Shown in pieces: positions 1-8,568 of a DNA stretch of 64,000 nt (position 1 is the first letter of the stretch; each line of letters starts with the position of its first letter). Position numbers and translations under genes: made by a program. The DNA lies in assembly GCF_028993555.1 (NCBI RefSeq), contig NZ_CP118610.1, positions 1,240,001 through 1,304,000 of the forward strand, written 5' to 3'. The notes beneath the pieces were generated by a model. That model saw only the letters and a program-made list of their open reading frames with translations. It ran no database searches and was not told the DNA's origin. Origin of the DNA: Ensifer adhaerens (GTDB lineage: Bacteria > Pseudomonadota > Alphaproteobacteria > Rhizobiales > Rhizobiaceae).

Positions 1-99
1 TTCACGCGCGACGGGTGCCGCTGGCACAGCTGGCTTGGCGCTCGGCTGTACGGGCTTAGGTTGCTCGGGCATTGAAAAGAGGTCGCTGTTGTCGTCCAT
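1..99 (-). CDS. N-terminal fragment of an unidentified protein (possibly ParE)
   Basis: An open frame of 33 codons runs off the left edge on the minus strand, beginning at an ATG. The visible residues start MDDNSDLFSMPEQ and continue as a Pro/Ala/Lys-rich, disordered-looking tail. Acidic starts of the type MDD-x-x-DLF are what I associate with rhizobial topoisomerase IV subunit B, but the conserved GHKL ATPase domain would lie outside the window, so this is a guess. No strong Shine-Dalgarno precedes the ATG. A second in-frame ATG lies nine codons in. The gene is divergent from the hydrolase to its right, with about 245 bases of non-coding sequence between them. Confidence 0.4.
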   Translation of the reverse strand, partial: MDDNSDLFSMPEQPKPVQPSAKPAVPAAPVARE

Positions 100-344
100 G
101 GGGCCGTTCGGATCGTTCCTGTCGTCTGGGGATGCCTGAGGCCATAGCAAGACCTCGGCTTTGCCGCCATCCCCCGGCGGTCGAATCACCTGAATTCTGC
201 CAGACTCTCACAGGATACGCGAACAAAACGAGAATGCTGGCGCCGGCCGGGGCTAAATGCCGCCTTCATGGCCGTGTCTTCGAGCAAGTGTTGCTTTGGC
301 GCCCGGGCAATGGCAAGGCTTTCGGCGAACGAGGGAGCCCATCA

Positions 345-1229
345 TTGGCCGTGTCCACAATTGTTTTTCCGTTTCGTCGGCTTTTGCTGGCCGTTGCCTT
401 CGTCTCCGCGGCTTCCGTCGCCCAGGCGCAGGCGCTGAAGCCCTTCAAGGACGAACTCTTCTCCTATGGCAGGGTGCTGCAGCAGAATGATGGCGGCGAT
501 GATCTGACCGTCGACTATCAGGAATTGCGCGACATCAACGAGCGCGACGAAATCCCGGAACGTCGCGTCAAGCGCGCCTATGTTTCGCTGGGCGTCAAGA
601 GCGAGCAGGTCAACGAGACGCTCGACATTGGCGGCCGCTCGCTCGATGTCACCCGTGTCGGCCCGGACCGCGGCGCTGCTTTCACGGTGATCTTCATCCA
701 CGGACGCGGCGGCGATCGCCGGCTCGGCACCAACGATTTTTCCTTCGGCGGCAATTTCAACCGGCTGAAGAACCTCGCCGTCGCCAACGGCGGCGTCTAC
801 TACGCGCCGAGCGTCCGTTCCTTCGACACGGCAGGTGCTGCGGATATCGCCGGCCTGGTCAAGCAGGTCTCCGAGCGTTCGGGCGGTCGCCCCGTCGTGC
901 TGGCCTGCGCATCGATGGGAAGTTTTATCTGCTGGGGCGTCTCACGCGATGCATCTGCCGTTGCAGCACTCGGCGGCATGATGGTGATGGGCGGTGTCAG
1001 CGACCCCGATTTCACGAAAAGCGCCGCCTACAAGGCCAAACTGCCCATGTTCTTCAGCCATGGCAGCCGCGACAGCGTCTACCCGGCGGAGAACCAGAAG
1101 GCGCTTTATCGCTCGTTGAAGGCTCAAGGCTACCCGACACGCTTCGTCCTCTTCGAAACGGGCTCGCACGGCACCCCAGTGCGGATGACCGATTGGCGCG
1201 ATGCGTTGAACTGGATCGGTCGCCACTGA
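345..1229 (+). CDS. Secreted alpha/beta hydrolase
   Basis: About 294 residues. The N-terminus has an arginine pair, a hydrophobic stretch (LLLAVAFVSAASVAQAQA) and a likely cleavage after AQA, so the protein is probably exported. The fold is recognisable from the oxyanion-hole strand VIFIHGRGG, a nucleophile elbow CASMGS (first Gly of GxSxG replaced by Cys), an Asp in GSRDSVYP and a His in ETGSHGTP, which together give a Ser-Asp-His triad. The frame is open much further upstream, but the TTG chosen here sits about ten bases after a GAGG and directly before the signal peptide; a GTG two codons later is an alternative. Substrate is unknown; the family includes esterases, lipases and peptidases. 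Confidence 0.75.
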   Translation: MAVSTIVFPFRRLLLAVAFVSAASVAQAQALKPFKDELFSYGRVLQQNDGGDDLTVDYQELRDINERDEIPERRVKRAYVSLGVKSEQVNETLDIGGRSLDVTRVGPDRGAAFTVIFIHGRGGDRRLGTNDFSFGGNFNRLKNLAVANGGVYYAPSVRSFDTAGAADIAGLVKQVSERSGGRPVVLACASMGSFICWGVSRDASAVAALGGMMVMGGVSDPDFTKSAAYKAKLPMFFSHGSRDSVYPAENQKALYRSLKAQGYPTRFVLFETGSHGTPVRMTDWRDALNWIGRH

Positions 1230-1355
1230 CCTTCGTCCGCGCCGCCGACATTTGTTAACCAGCCCGACAGTTTCGCGCGAGATTGTGGCTCGTGTTTCCA
1301 CTCTGGAAAGTTGAGGGCGTCATCATGCCCGGCAATTATGGCTGGGATGGAAATC

Positions 1356-2798
1356 ATGGACGCGCGCACCGAGACACGGCACATTCCGCTGTGTGTGGAT
1401 CTGGACGGTACTTTGTTGGCCGCCGATACGCTGTGGGAAGGCGCTGCGATCATTCTCCTGCGCAATCCGCTGATGCTCTTTCCCATGCTGTTCTGGCTCG
1501 CGAAGGGCAAGGCGCGGCTGAAGCATGAGGTAGCCTTGCGCTCCGGCCGCAAGGCTCAGGACTGGCCTTACCGGCAGGCGGTCATTGACCGGCTGGCCGC
1601 TGAAAAGAAGACGGGTCGCGAGCTCGTCCTCGTCACGGGTGCGGCGCCGTCGGTCGCCAGAGACGTTGCCGATCATGTCGGACTTTTTTCGTTGGTCATG
1701 CATTCGACCGATGCGCTCAACCTGACGAGCAGCCGCAAGCGCCAGGCGTTGGTGGATCGCTTCGGCGACGGCGCCTTCGACTATATGGGCAACAGCCGTG
1801 ACGACATCGCCGTCTTCGAGGTGGCGCGTCGCGCGATCGTGGTCGCTCCGGATTCCGCTGCCGAAAAGTGGCGCCGCAATCATGACGCCGAACGGCTGGA
1901 CACCGGCAAAGTGAGCATGCTTGCACCGCTGAAATCCATCCGGGTGCATCAATGGGCAAAGAACGTGCTCATCGGCGTGCCGATGATCCTCAATCACGAG
2001 GTGCTACACTTCGACGCGATCGTCAGCGTCATCATTGCCTTCTTCGCCTTCAGCTTCCTCGCCTCGGCGGTCTATGTCATCAACGATCTTTCGGACCTTT
2101 CCAATGACCGTCGCCACGCGAAGAAGCGCCACCGGCCGCTCGCAAGCGGTCAGATGTCGGTGCCGACAGCGCTCATTTTTGCCGGCTGCCTCGTGCTCGC
2201 ATCTTTGTCGCTGACGTTGTTGCTGCCATGGAAATTTGCCGGTGTGCTGGCGTTCTATGCCTGCGCAACGACTGCCTATACCTTCGTGCTGAAGCGCAAG
2301 CTGCTGGTCGACGTGTTCACGCTCGCCGGCCTCTACACCACGCGCATTGTCGCCGGTGCGGCGGCCACGGGCACGGAACTGTCCTTCTGGCTCGTCTCCT
2401 TCGCCATCTTCTTCTTCCTCAGCCTCGCGCTGGTGAAGCGCTATGTCGAGCTGCACGAGTTCGACGACAAGGATGGCGGCAACGTTCCTGGTCGTGGTTA
2501 CCTGGCCGTTGATTTCGAGATGGTAGGGCAGGCTGGCGTTGCCTCCGCCTTCACTTCGGCCCTGGTCCTTGCGCTCTACGTGCACAGCAAAGAATTGCAG
2601 GAAATGTACACCACGCCCTGGGCGTTGTGGCCGCTGTGCCCGCTGGTGCTCTATATGCTCTTGCGCATCTGGATGCTGGCGCGTCGCGGCATGCTGCATG
2701 AAGATCCTGTTGTCTTCATCATGCGTGACTGGCGCAGCCAATTGACCATGCTGGTCGGTGCGCTGTTGATCCTGTTTGGAGCCATCGGGCCGCAATGA
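1356..2798 (+). CDS. HAD phosphatase-UbiA prenyltransferase fusion (decaprenyl-phosphoribose synthase-like)
   Basis: About 480 residues in two parts. Residues 1-190 are a HAD-type hydrolase: nucleophile motif DLDGT (Asp15, Asp17), a TGA motif near 94 and the acidic motif GNSRDD near 145. Residues 195-480 are a multi-helix UbiA prenyltransferase: HQWAKN near 198, then NDLSDLSND with KKRHRP, the Asp-rich prenyl-diphosphate/Mg site, and a second DVFTLAG motif. This Asp-rich version resembles mycobacterial Rv3806c (PRPP plus decaprenyl phosphate to decaprenylphosphoryl-5-phosphoribose) more than ubiquinone or heme UbiA enzymes. A fused HAD domain could remove the 5-phosphate. The start was chosen for a GGGATGGA just upstream; ATG codons three and six codons earlier are possible. 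The stop overlaps the next start by four bases, so the two genes are co-translated. Confidence 0.8.
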   Translation: MDARTETRHIPLCVDLDGTLLAADTLWEGAAIILLRNPLMLFPMLFWLAKGKARLKHEVALRSGRKAQDWPYRQAVIDRLAAEKKTGRELVLVTGAAPSVARDVADHVGLFSLVMHSTDALNLTSSRKRQALVDRFGDGAFDYMGNSRDDIAVFEVARRAIVVAPDSAAEKWRRNHDAERLDTGKVSMLAPLKSIRVHQWAKNVLIGVPMILNHEVLHFDAIVSVIIAFFAFSFLASAVYVINDLSDLSNDRRHAKKRHRPLASGQMSVPTALIFAGCLVLASLSLTLLLPWKFAGVLAFYACATTAYTFVLKRKLLVDVFTLAGLYTTRIVAGAAATGTELSFWLVSFAIFFFLSLALVKRYVELHEFDDKDGGNVPGRGYLAVDFEMVGQAGVASAFTSALVLALYVHSKELQEMYTTPWALWPLCPLVLYMLLRIWMLARRGMLHEDPVVFIMRDWRSQLTMLVGALLILFGAIGPQ

Positions 2799-4117
2799 CA
2801 TCGCAAGACCATGAAAGCTGGGGCCGCCTCGACAATCGCGCGCGGCCAGTCATTTCGCCTGACGACTATGAAGATCGCCTTGGGAATCTGGAGGCGCAGG
2901 GCTTTCTGCCCTTCGGCAACGGCCGCAGCTACGGCGACAGTTGCCACAATGACCGGGGCACACTGATCGAAAGCCGCAGGCATGGGCGCATTCTGGCATT
3001 CGATCCCGGCACCGGCATGATGACCTGCGAAGCCGGTGTGACGTTGCGCGAGGTGCTCGAACGCGCGATCGAACATCGCTTCTTCCTGCCGGTCACCCCC
3101 GGCACCGCCTTCGTGACCGTCGGCGGCGCGCTCGCCAACGACGTGCATGGCAAGAATCATCATGCGCGCGGCACCTTCGGCAATCACGTGACGGGCTTCA
3201 CGCTTCTGCGCTCGAACGGGGATCGGCTGACCTGTTCGCCGGGGGAAAACTCTGAACTCTACGCCGCGACCATCGGCGGGATGGGGCTGACGGGTTTGAT
3301 CCTGACCGTGGATCTCAGGCTGATGAAGGTGCCGTCGCCGCACGTGCAACAGCACGCGATCCGTTTCGACAATCTCGATCAATACTTCGCCCTCGTCGAT
3401 CGCGTTGACGAGGAGCACGAGTATTCCGTTGCCTGGATCGATCAACTCGCGACCGGAGCCCGCACGGGCAGGGGCGTGTTGCTGGCCGGCGACCACGCCG
3501 ACGGCGCCTGTGAGCTTCCCGATATCCCCAAGGGACTGAAGCTTTCGGTGCCGTTTGCGCCGCCCTTCAATCTTCTGAACCGGGCAACGCTCAAGGCCTT
3601 CAACGAGTATTACTTCCGCAAGGAAAAGCCTGGTGAAACCGTGACCACGGTTCCCTGGACGTCATATTTCTATCCGCTGGACGCGATCGGCGCGTGGAAC
3701 AGGCTTTACGGACCGCGCGGTCTCTATCAGCACCAGAGTGTCTATCCTGCCGCGCGCGCGCCGGAGATCACCGCGCAACTCATGGAAACGGCGCGCAAGG
3801 CCGGTCATGCGTCGTTCCTGACGGTGTTGAAGCGCTTCGGCGACATCGGCTCGCGAGGTCTTCTGTCCTTTCCACGTCCCGGTTTTACTTTGACATTGGA
3901 CTTCGCCAATCAAGGTGAACGGACAGTAAAGCTCTTGGATGCGCTCGATCGCATCGTGATCGAGGCGGGCGGTGCGATCAATCCGTACAAGGATGCGCGC
4001 ATGAGCCCGCAAGCCTTTGAAAAATCATTCCCTTCCTGGAAAAAGCTTGAGGCGTTGCGCGATCCGGCACTGGTTTCCAACTTCTGGAAGCGCACGGCTC
4101 TGGCTTTGCCAGAATGA
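2795..4117 (+). CDS. FAD-dependent oxidase, DprE1-like (decaprenylphosphoryl-ribose 2-epimerase oxidative subunit family)
   Basis: 440 residues. The N-terminal FAD-binding domain carries GRSYGD (43-48), a TPGT turn, VTVGGALANDVHGKNHH (His118 region) and GGMGLTG, which match DprE1 nearly motif for motif. The C-terminal part has SYFYPLD, WNRLYGP, a SFLTVLKRFG segment and YKDARMS, corresponding to the substrate-site Lys of DprE1. DprE1 oxidises the 2-hydroxyl of decaprenylphosphoryl ribose to the 2-keto sugar. By my alignment, the Cys387 position of the mycobacterial enzyme (target of benzothiazinones) is Thr in FTLTLDF. Coupling with the UbiA gene fixes the pathway context: lipid-linked pentose oxidation. 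A generic FAD-linked oxidase of another sugar is the alternative. Confidence 0.85.
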   Translation: MTSQDHESWGRLDNRARPVISPDDYEDRLGNLEAQGFLPFGNGRSYGDSCHNDRGTLIESRRHGRILAFDPGTGMMTCEAGVTLREVLERAIEHRFFLPVTPGTAFVTVGGALANDVHGKNHHARGTFGNHVTGFTLLRSNGDRLTCSPGENSELYAATIGGMGLTGLILTVDLRLMKVPSPHVQQHAIRFDNLDQYFALVDRVDEEHEYSVAWIDQLATGARTGRGVLLAGDHADGACELPDIPKGLKLSVPFAPPFNLLNRATLKAFNEYYFRKEKPGETVTTVPWTSYFYPLDAIGAWNRLYGPRGLYQHQSVYPAARAPEITAQLMETARKAGHASFLTVLKRFGDIGSRGLLSFPRPGFTLTLDFANQGERTVKLLDALDRIVIEAGGAINPYKDARMSPQAFEKSFPSWKKLEALRDPALVSNFWKRTALALPE

Positions 4118-4210
4118 GAATGCAGACAATTTTATTCAAATAAACTTTCAAACTTCACGGAAAATCCGTCTCTTGCCCGTAAGTACATTTGCGGGACTGG
4201 GAGTAAAACA

Positions 4211-4651
4211 ATGAAATATATTCCATTCATTCTCTTTACGGTGCTGACCAACGCTGCTGCTCAGCTGATGCTGAAGCAGGGCATGATGACGCTCGGACCG
4301 ATTTCGATGACGGCCGAAACGGCGATCGTCCGACTGTTCCAGATCATCTTCAATCCTTGGGTCTTTGCCGGCCTCGCGACCTTCGTCATCTCGATGGCGT
4401 CGCATCTCTATGTGCTGTCCAAGGTCGAGCTTTCCTTTGCCTATCCGTTCCTGAGCCTCGCTTATGTCGCCGTCGCGATCTTCGCCTATTTCGTCTTTCG
4501 CGAAGACCTCAACGCCTGGCGCATCGCCGGCATCGCGCTGATCTGCGCAGGAACCGTTCTTATCGCCCAGTCGGGCATCTCATCCCATGCCGATGACAAG
4601 CAGGCTGACGCTGCAGGGGTGAGCACCGCAGAATTCGGGAGCAAGTCATGA
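4211..4651 (+). CDS. Small EamA/SMR-type membrane protein (lipid-sugar flippase-like)
   Basis: 146 residues with four predicted membrane helices: residues 3-20 (short, with NAAAQLMLKQG following), about 48-68, 72-94 and 100-121, then a hydrophilic tail. YPFLSLAYV and the four-helix size are typical of SMR/EamA half-transporters, including ArnE/ArnF, which flip aminoarabinose-lipid. Beside lipid-pentose genes I infer translocation of a polyprenyl-phosphate sugar; a drug exporter is the alternative. A 93-base AT-rich gap separates it from the oxidase, so it may have its own promoter. A GGGAGTAAAACA ribosome site precedes the ATG. Its stop overlaps the epimerase start by four bases. Confidence 0.75.
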   Translation: MKYIPFILFTVLTNAAAQLMLKQGMMTLGPISMTAETAIVRLFQIIFNPWVFAGLATFVISMASHLYVLSKVELSFAYPFLSLAYVAVAIFAYFVFREDLNAWRIAGIALICAGTVLIAQSGISSHADDKQADAAGVSTAEFGSKS

Positions 4652-5658
4652 AACACATCATCTTTGGTGGCGACGGCTTTGTTGGCCGTCACCTGGCGGA
4701 ACGTCTCGTCAAGGACGGCGAGGAAGTCGTGATCGCCGATATCGTCAAGTCTGACCTGCCGCACTACGGCCGCGCCCGCTTCGTCCATTGCGACGTCACT
4801 GACCTGGAGGCCGTCCAGAAGGTCGGCATCGGTCCCGATGACATGATCTACAACATGGCGGCGAAGATGCTGTCGCCGTTGCAGATCCGTTCGAAGCGCT
4901 GGGAATTCTTCTGGCCCGTCAATTATTACGGTGCCGAAAACATCATGAAGGCGATGGATGCCGCCGGTGCGTCACGTCTGGTGCAGTTCACCACCGACAT
5001 GATCTACGGCCATACGGTGCAATCGCCTCAGACCGAGACCCATCCGGCCAAGCCGCTCGGTGAATACGGCAAGTCGAAATGGGCGACGGAGCAACTTGCA
5101 GTCCAATGGCGCAAGCAGGGCATGAACATTTCGATCTTCCGCCCGCGCCTGATCATCGGCCCGGGTCGTCTGGGTATTCTCGAAAAGCTGTTCAAGCTGA
5201 TCGACCTGAACCTGCCGGTGCCGATGATCGGTTCGGGCAAGGTGCCGTACCAGTTCATTTCGGTTTTTGATTGCGCAGAAGCCGCGCGCCTTGCCTGGAA
5301 GGGCGGTGTGCCGAACGAGGCCTACAATCTCGGCTCCGACAATCCGCCCTCGGTGCGCGAACTGCTTGGCAATCTGATCAAGCACGCCGGCTCGAAGTCG
5401 TTCCTGCTGCCGACACCTGCCTTCGCGGTCAAGCAGACGCTGGCCTTCTTCGACCTGATCAACAAGCCGATCATGGATCCGGAACAGTATCTGATCGCCG
5501 ACGAGATGTGCGTGCGTGAAACAGGCAAGCTGAAGCGCGAACTCGGCTGGCGTGCGGAATACAACGATGGCGACATGCTGGTCGCCGCCTATGACGAATA
5601 TCGGGCCAAGAAGATGGGCGCCGCAGTTCCTGCAGCTGTCGCCGTGCCGGCCGAATGA
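4648..5658 (+). CDS. NAD-dependent epimerase/dehydratase (extended SDR)
   Basis: 336 residues. The Rossmann glycine motif GGDGFVG is at residues 7-13, an acidic Asp31 after the second strand suggests NAD(H) preference, and the catalytic Tyr140-x3-Lys144 is in YGKSK. The usual Ser/Thr of the triad is supplied by TTD at 115-117. The C-terminal part (IGSGKVPYQFISVFDCAEA, NLGSDNPPSV) is typical of sugar-nucleotide epimerases. It starts inside the stop of the flippase-like gene and is followed by an aminotransferase, so it probably acts in the same sugar pathway, possibly reducing or rearranging a keto sugar in place of DprE2. The substrate cannot be read from sequence. Confidence 0.8.
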   Translation: MKHIIFGGDGFVGRHLAERLVKDGEEVVIADIVKSDLPHYGRARFVHCDVTDLEAVQKVGIGPDDMIYNMAAKMLSPLQIRSKRWEFFWPVNYYGAENIMKAMDAAGASRLVQFTTDMIYGHTVQSPQTETHPAKPLGEYGKSKWATEQLAVQWRKQGMNISIFRPRLIIGPGRLGILEKLFKLIDLNLPVPMIGSGKVPYQFISVFDCAEAARLAWKGGVPNEAYNLGSDNPPSVRELLGNLIKHAGSKSFLLPTPAFAVKQTLAFFDLINKPIMDPEQYLIADEMCVRETGKLKRELGWRAEYNDGDMLVAAYDEYRAKKMGAAVPAAVAVPAE

Positions 5659-5669
5659 GGGGAGACACC

Positions 5670-7121
5670 ATGCTGGACAGACCGAACCGTATCGCCGTTG
5701 CCGCCCCCTCGCTTGATGGCGGCGTTGCAAGGCCGGAACTGATCACCGTCGAACAGGCCAAGGCCATGTCGATCGGCGACATCACCACGGCTTTCAAGGA
5801 GCACCTGAACCCGGGCCAGTTGCACTTCATGAAGCTTCTCGGCTTCCACAAGGTGAAGATCGAGAGCGCCGAAGGCATGTTCTACGCCGACCAGAACGGC
5901 CGCAAGATCCTCGATTTCTTCGGCGGTTTCGGCTCGCTCGCCTTTGGCCACAATCATCCGCGTATCCTCGATGCGCGCCAGAAGTTCCAGGACGAAAAGC
6001 GTCACGAAATCGCAATCGCCTTCATGTCGCAATATGCGGCGGCGCTCGCCAGGAACATCGCGGCGTGCTCGCCAGGCGACCTCGACATGGTCTTCCTCGG
6101 TTCGTCGGGTTCGGAAGCGATGGAGGCCGCCGTCAAGCTGGCCGAACGCGCGGCCGGACCGAAGCGCCCGAAGGTCGTCTATGCCGAGAATTCCTTCCAC
6201 GGCAAGACCAAGGGCGTGCTCGCCATCACCGACGGCCAGCTCTATCGCGCTGACTTCAAGGTTGCCGACAACACGGTGCGCGTTCCCTTCGCCGATATCG
6301 ACGCTGTGGAGAATGCCTTCAAATCCGATCCGGAAATCGGCGTCATCGTGCTCGAAACCATCCAGGGTGGCGGCGGTATCATCCAGGCGCCCGCCGAATA
6401 CTGGCAGAAGCTGCGCGCGCTCTGCGACAAGTACGGCGTGCTCTGGGTCGCCGACGAGGTACAGTGCGGTTACGGTCGCTCCGGCCGCTTCTATGCCTTC
6501 GAGCACTATGGCGTCGTGCCTGACGTGACCGCCCTTGCCAAGTCGCTCGGCGCCGGCAAGGCAGCCGTCGGCGCGATGATCGCGCGCCGCGAGGTCTACA
6601 TGAAGGCCTATGGCACGCCGAAGACGGCGATGATCCACGCCATGGCGACGTTCGGAGGCATGGGTGAGGCTTGCGTGACGGCGATCGAGGGCATCAACGT
6701 GCTCTACGACGAGCATCTGATCGACCGTGCCGCCGACAGTGGCGACTACCTGCTTGAGCGCCTCCAGGCGCTGAAGGAAAAGTATCCGAAGATCATCAAG
6801 GACGTGCGCGGCAAGGGGCTGATGGTCGGCCTGGAGTTCCAGGACTTCAGCCAGACTCTGCCCATGGTGCTACGCCCTGTCGTCTCGATGCTCGACGACA
6901 AGCTCAAGGGTTCGCTCTCCGGCTTCATCGGCGCGCTGCTCCTGCGTGACTACGACGTGCTTGTCGCCTTCACCGAGTACAATCGCAACGTCATCCGCCT
7001 CGAGCCGCCGCTGATCTGCGAGCGCGCCCATGTCGACCAGTTCATCGCTGCGCTTGATGATCTGCTCGGCCGCGGCATCGTACGGATCGTCAAGGACTTC
7101 GTCGGCAGCCAGATCGGCTAA
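5670..7121 (+). CDS. Class III PLP-dependent aminotransferase
   Basis: 483 residues. Family hallmarks are present: GSSGSEAMEAA (phosphate contact, near 144), NSFHGKTKG, ADEVQCGYGRSG with the cofactor-contacting Asp262, and the Schiff-base Lys291 in ALAKSLGAG. The family includes acetylornithine, 4-aminobutyrate and diaminobutyrate aminotransferases and some enzymes on larger carbonyl substrates. The chosen ATG follows an excellent GAGGGGAGA; an earlier in-frame ATG overlapping the epimerase stop lacks a ribosome site. Its position suggests transamination of a keto group made by the upstream oxidoreductases, but sugar aminotransferases are normally of another class (DegT), so the substrate is open. 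Confidence 0.8.
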   Translation: MLDRPNRIAVAAPSLDGGVARPELITVEQAKAMSIGDITTAFKEHLNPGQLHFMKLLGFHKVKIESAEGMFYADQNGRKILDFFGGFGSLAFGHNHPRILDARQKFQDEKRHEIAIAFMSQYAAALARNIAACSPGDLDMVFLGSSGSEAMEAAVKLAERAAGPKRPKVVYAENSFHGKTKGVLAITDGQLYRADFKVADNTVRVPFADIDAVENAFKSDPEIGVIVLETIQGGGGIIQAPAEYWQKLRALCDKYGVLWVADEVQCGYGRSGRFYAFEHYGVVPDVTALAKSLGAGKAAVGAMIARREVYMKAYGTPKTAMIHAMATFGGMGEACVTAIEGINVLYDEHLIDRAADSGDYLLERLQALKEKYPKIIKDVRGKGLMVGLEFQDFSQTLPMVLRPVVSMLDDKLKGSLSGFIGALLLRDYDVLVAFTEYNRNVIRLEPPLICERAHVDQFIAALDDLLGRGIVRIVKDFVGSQIG

Positions 7122-7157
7122 GCAACGAGCCTATCGTTTTATCAGGGGCAGGGGCGT

Positions 7158-7760
7158 TCAGCGCTTCTGCCCTTTGATGTTCATGTCGAACTCGACGACG
7201 TTGGAGTAGATCGGCGTTCCGACATCCATACCGTAAGGCGAACGGTGGATGTTGCCGCGGATGTTGAAGGCGATCGAGCCACGGTTCCAGTCAAGCAGCG
7301 TCACGGAAAAGCGTTCCTTTCGCGAGGTACCACGCGCAGTCAAGGTTCCCTCGACTGCTGCCGTATCCGGGCCCGTCTGCTTCACGGTCGTTGAACGGAA
7401 AGTGACGGTGCTGAAGTTCGCGGTGTCGAAGACGGCACTCGACTTCAGGAAATCCTCGATCCGCTTCTCTCCCGTCTTCACGCTCTCCGGATAGAGCGTG
7501 AACTCGACCGTCGAGTGGCCGACATCATTTCGGTCAATGCGGAAACTGCCGGAAAACTTGCCGAAGTCGCCGACGATTCCTCCGCCACCGCCCGCTTGTG
7601 CCACCGTAAAATGGATACGGGAGGCGGGCGTGATGCCGTAGTTTCCGGCCGCATCGGCAAGGTCCGGCGCGGCGCCGACAGCGAGCGATGGGCTGACGGA
7701 CAGGGCCGCCATCAAGGCGAGGGCAATAACCCTGGGGGCTGGTTGCAAGCGCAGTGTCAT
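7158..7760 (-). CDS. YceI-family periplasmic lipid-binding-like protein
   Basis: 200 residues with a signal peptide (hydrophobic VIALALMAALSVSPSLAVGA, cleavage near 28-30) followed by the YceI beta-barrel: GNYGITPASRIHFTVAQ at the start, then alternating strands such as STVEFTLYPESV, FDTANFSTVTFRS and a final NVVEFDMNIKG. YceI proteins bind isoprenoid-type lipids in the periplasm and are often paired with cytochrome b561, as here. The start has a good GGAAGGAAG ribosome site and overlaps the cytochrome stop by four bases, so the two are translationally coupled on the minus strand. Confidence 0.85.
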   Translation of the reverse strand: MTLRLQPAPRVIALALMAALSVSPSLAVGAAPDLADAAGNYGITPASRIHFTVAQAGGGGGIVGDFGKFSGSFRIDRNDVGHSTVEFTLYPESVKTGEKRIEDFLKSSAVFDTANFSTVTFRSTTVKQTGPDTAAVEGTLTARGTSRKERFSVTLLDWNRGSIAFNIRGNIHRSPYGMDVGTPIYSNVVEFDMNIKGQKR

Positions 7761-8377
7761 GGTTTCTTCCTTCCAGCGATGACCGGATCCACGCCCGCGG
7801 TTTGGGAGCGTTTGTGGCGGCGTGATCCGGCTGGCAGCATGCGGACGAGGACGTCGTCCCGTCGTGCAAAGTGGTGATAGAGGGCGGCCAGTACGTGAAG
7901 CGTGACAAAGCTGAGGAGCAGATAGGCGAGCGCCATATGGACGAGCGTCCAGAAGTCCTCGGCCGGTGCCGATTTCGCCATCGGCAGATGCGGAATGACG
8001 ACCCAGTTGAAATAGAAGCTTGGGATGTTCAGCGTCGAGGTGGATGCGACGGCCCAACCGGCGAGCGGGACTGCAAGAGCAAGCCCCATGAGTACGATGT
8101 GGGTGACGCTGCCTGCGCGTTGTTCGAGCGCGCTGAGGCCGTCGGGCGGTTGCGGGCGACGCTCGACAAGGTGCCAGAGGGCGCGGACTGCAGCCAGGCC
8201 AAGCGCGGTGAAACCCAGCGACTTGTGCCATTGGTACAGCGAAAACTGCAGCGCGGGGTCGATCTGAACGCGGCGCATGATGAAGCCGAGGGCAAGCAAG
8301 GCAAGGATGATCGCTGCAATCGTCCAATGAAGGATGATGGTGACCCAGCCGAACCCAGCCTTGTCGTTGCGCAACAT
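7757..8377 (-). CDS. Cytochrome b561 (CybB family)
   Basis: 206 residues, four transmembrane helices. Conserved histidines that would ligate two b hemes are His17 (ILHW), His51 (QWHKS), His147 (LVHMA) and His161 (TLHVL). The family moves electrons between the quinone pool and periplasmic acceptors and is commonly encoded with YceI proteins. The C-terminus is a basic cytoplasmic tail. First gene of a two-gene operon; about 190 bases separate its start from the divergent TPR gene, and that gap should hold promoters for both. Confidence 0.88.
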   Translation of the reverse strand: MLRNDKAGFGWVTIILHWTIAAIILALLALGFIMRRVQIDPALQFSLYQWHKSLGFTALGLAAVRALWHLVERRPQPPDGLSALEQRAGSVTHIVLMGLALAVPLAGWAVASTSTLNIPSFYFNWVVIPHLPMAKSAPAEDFWTLVHMALAYLLLSFVTLHVLAALYHHFARRDDVLVRMLPAGSRRHKRSQTAGVDPVIAGRKKP

Positions 8378-8568
8378 GATCGTCTCCGTGGTCGCCAGCC
8401 CGGCGTCACATCTCGGTTACGGCGGTGAGACCCATGAGCCCGTGCTTTTATTCGCCGATAATACCGTAAAATTGCAGTGCGATCTTGTTGATGTCGGCAA
8501 GCTGTGGTCCACTTGCGGTGGAAGGGGACACGGAGGGGTTGTTCCCGGAAGCAGTTGGGCTGGCGTAT

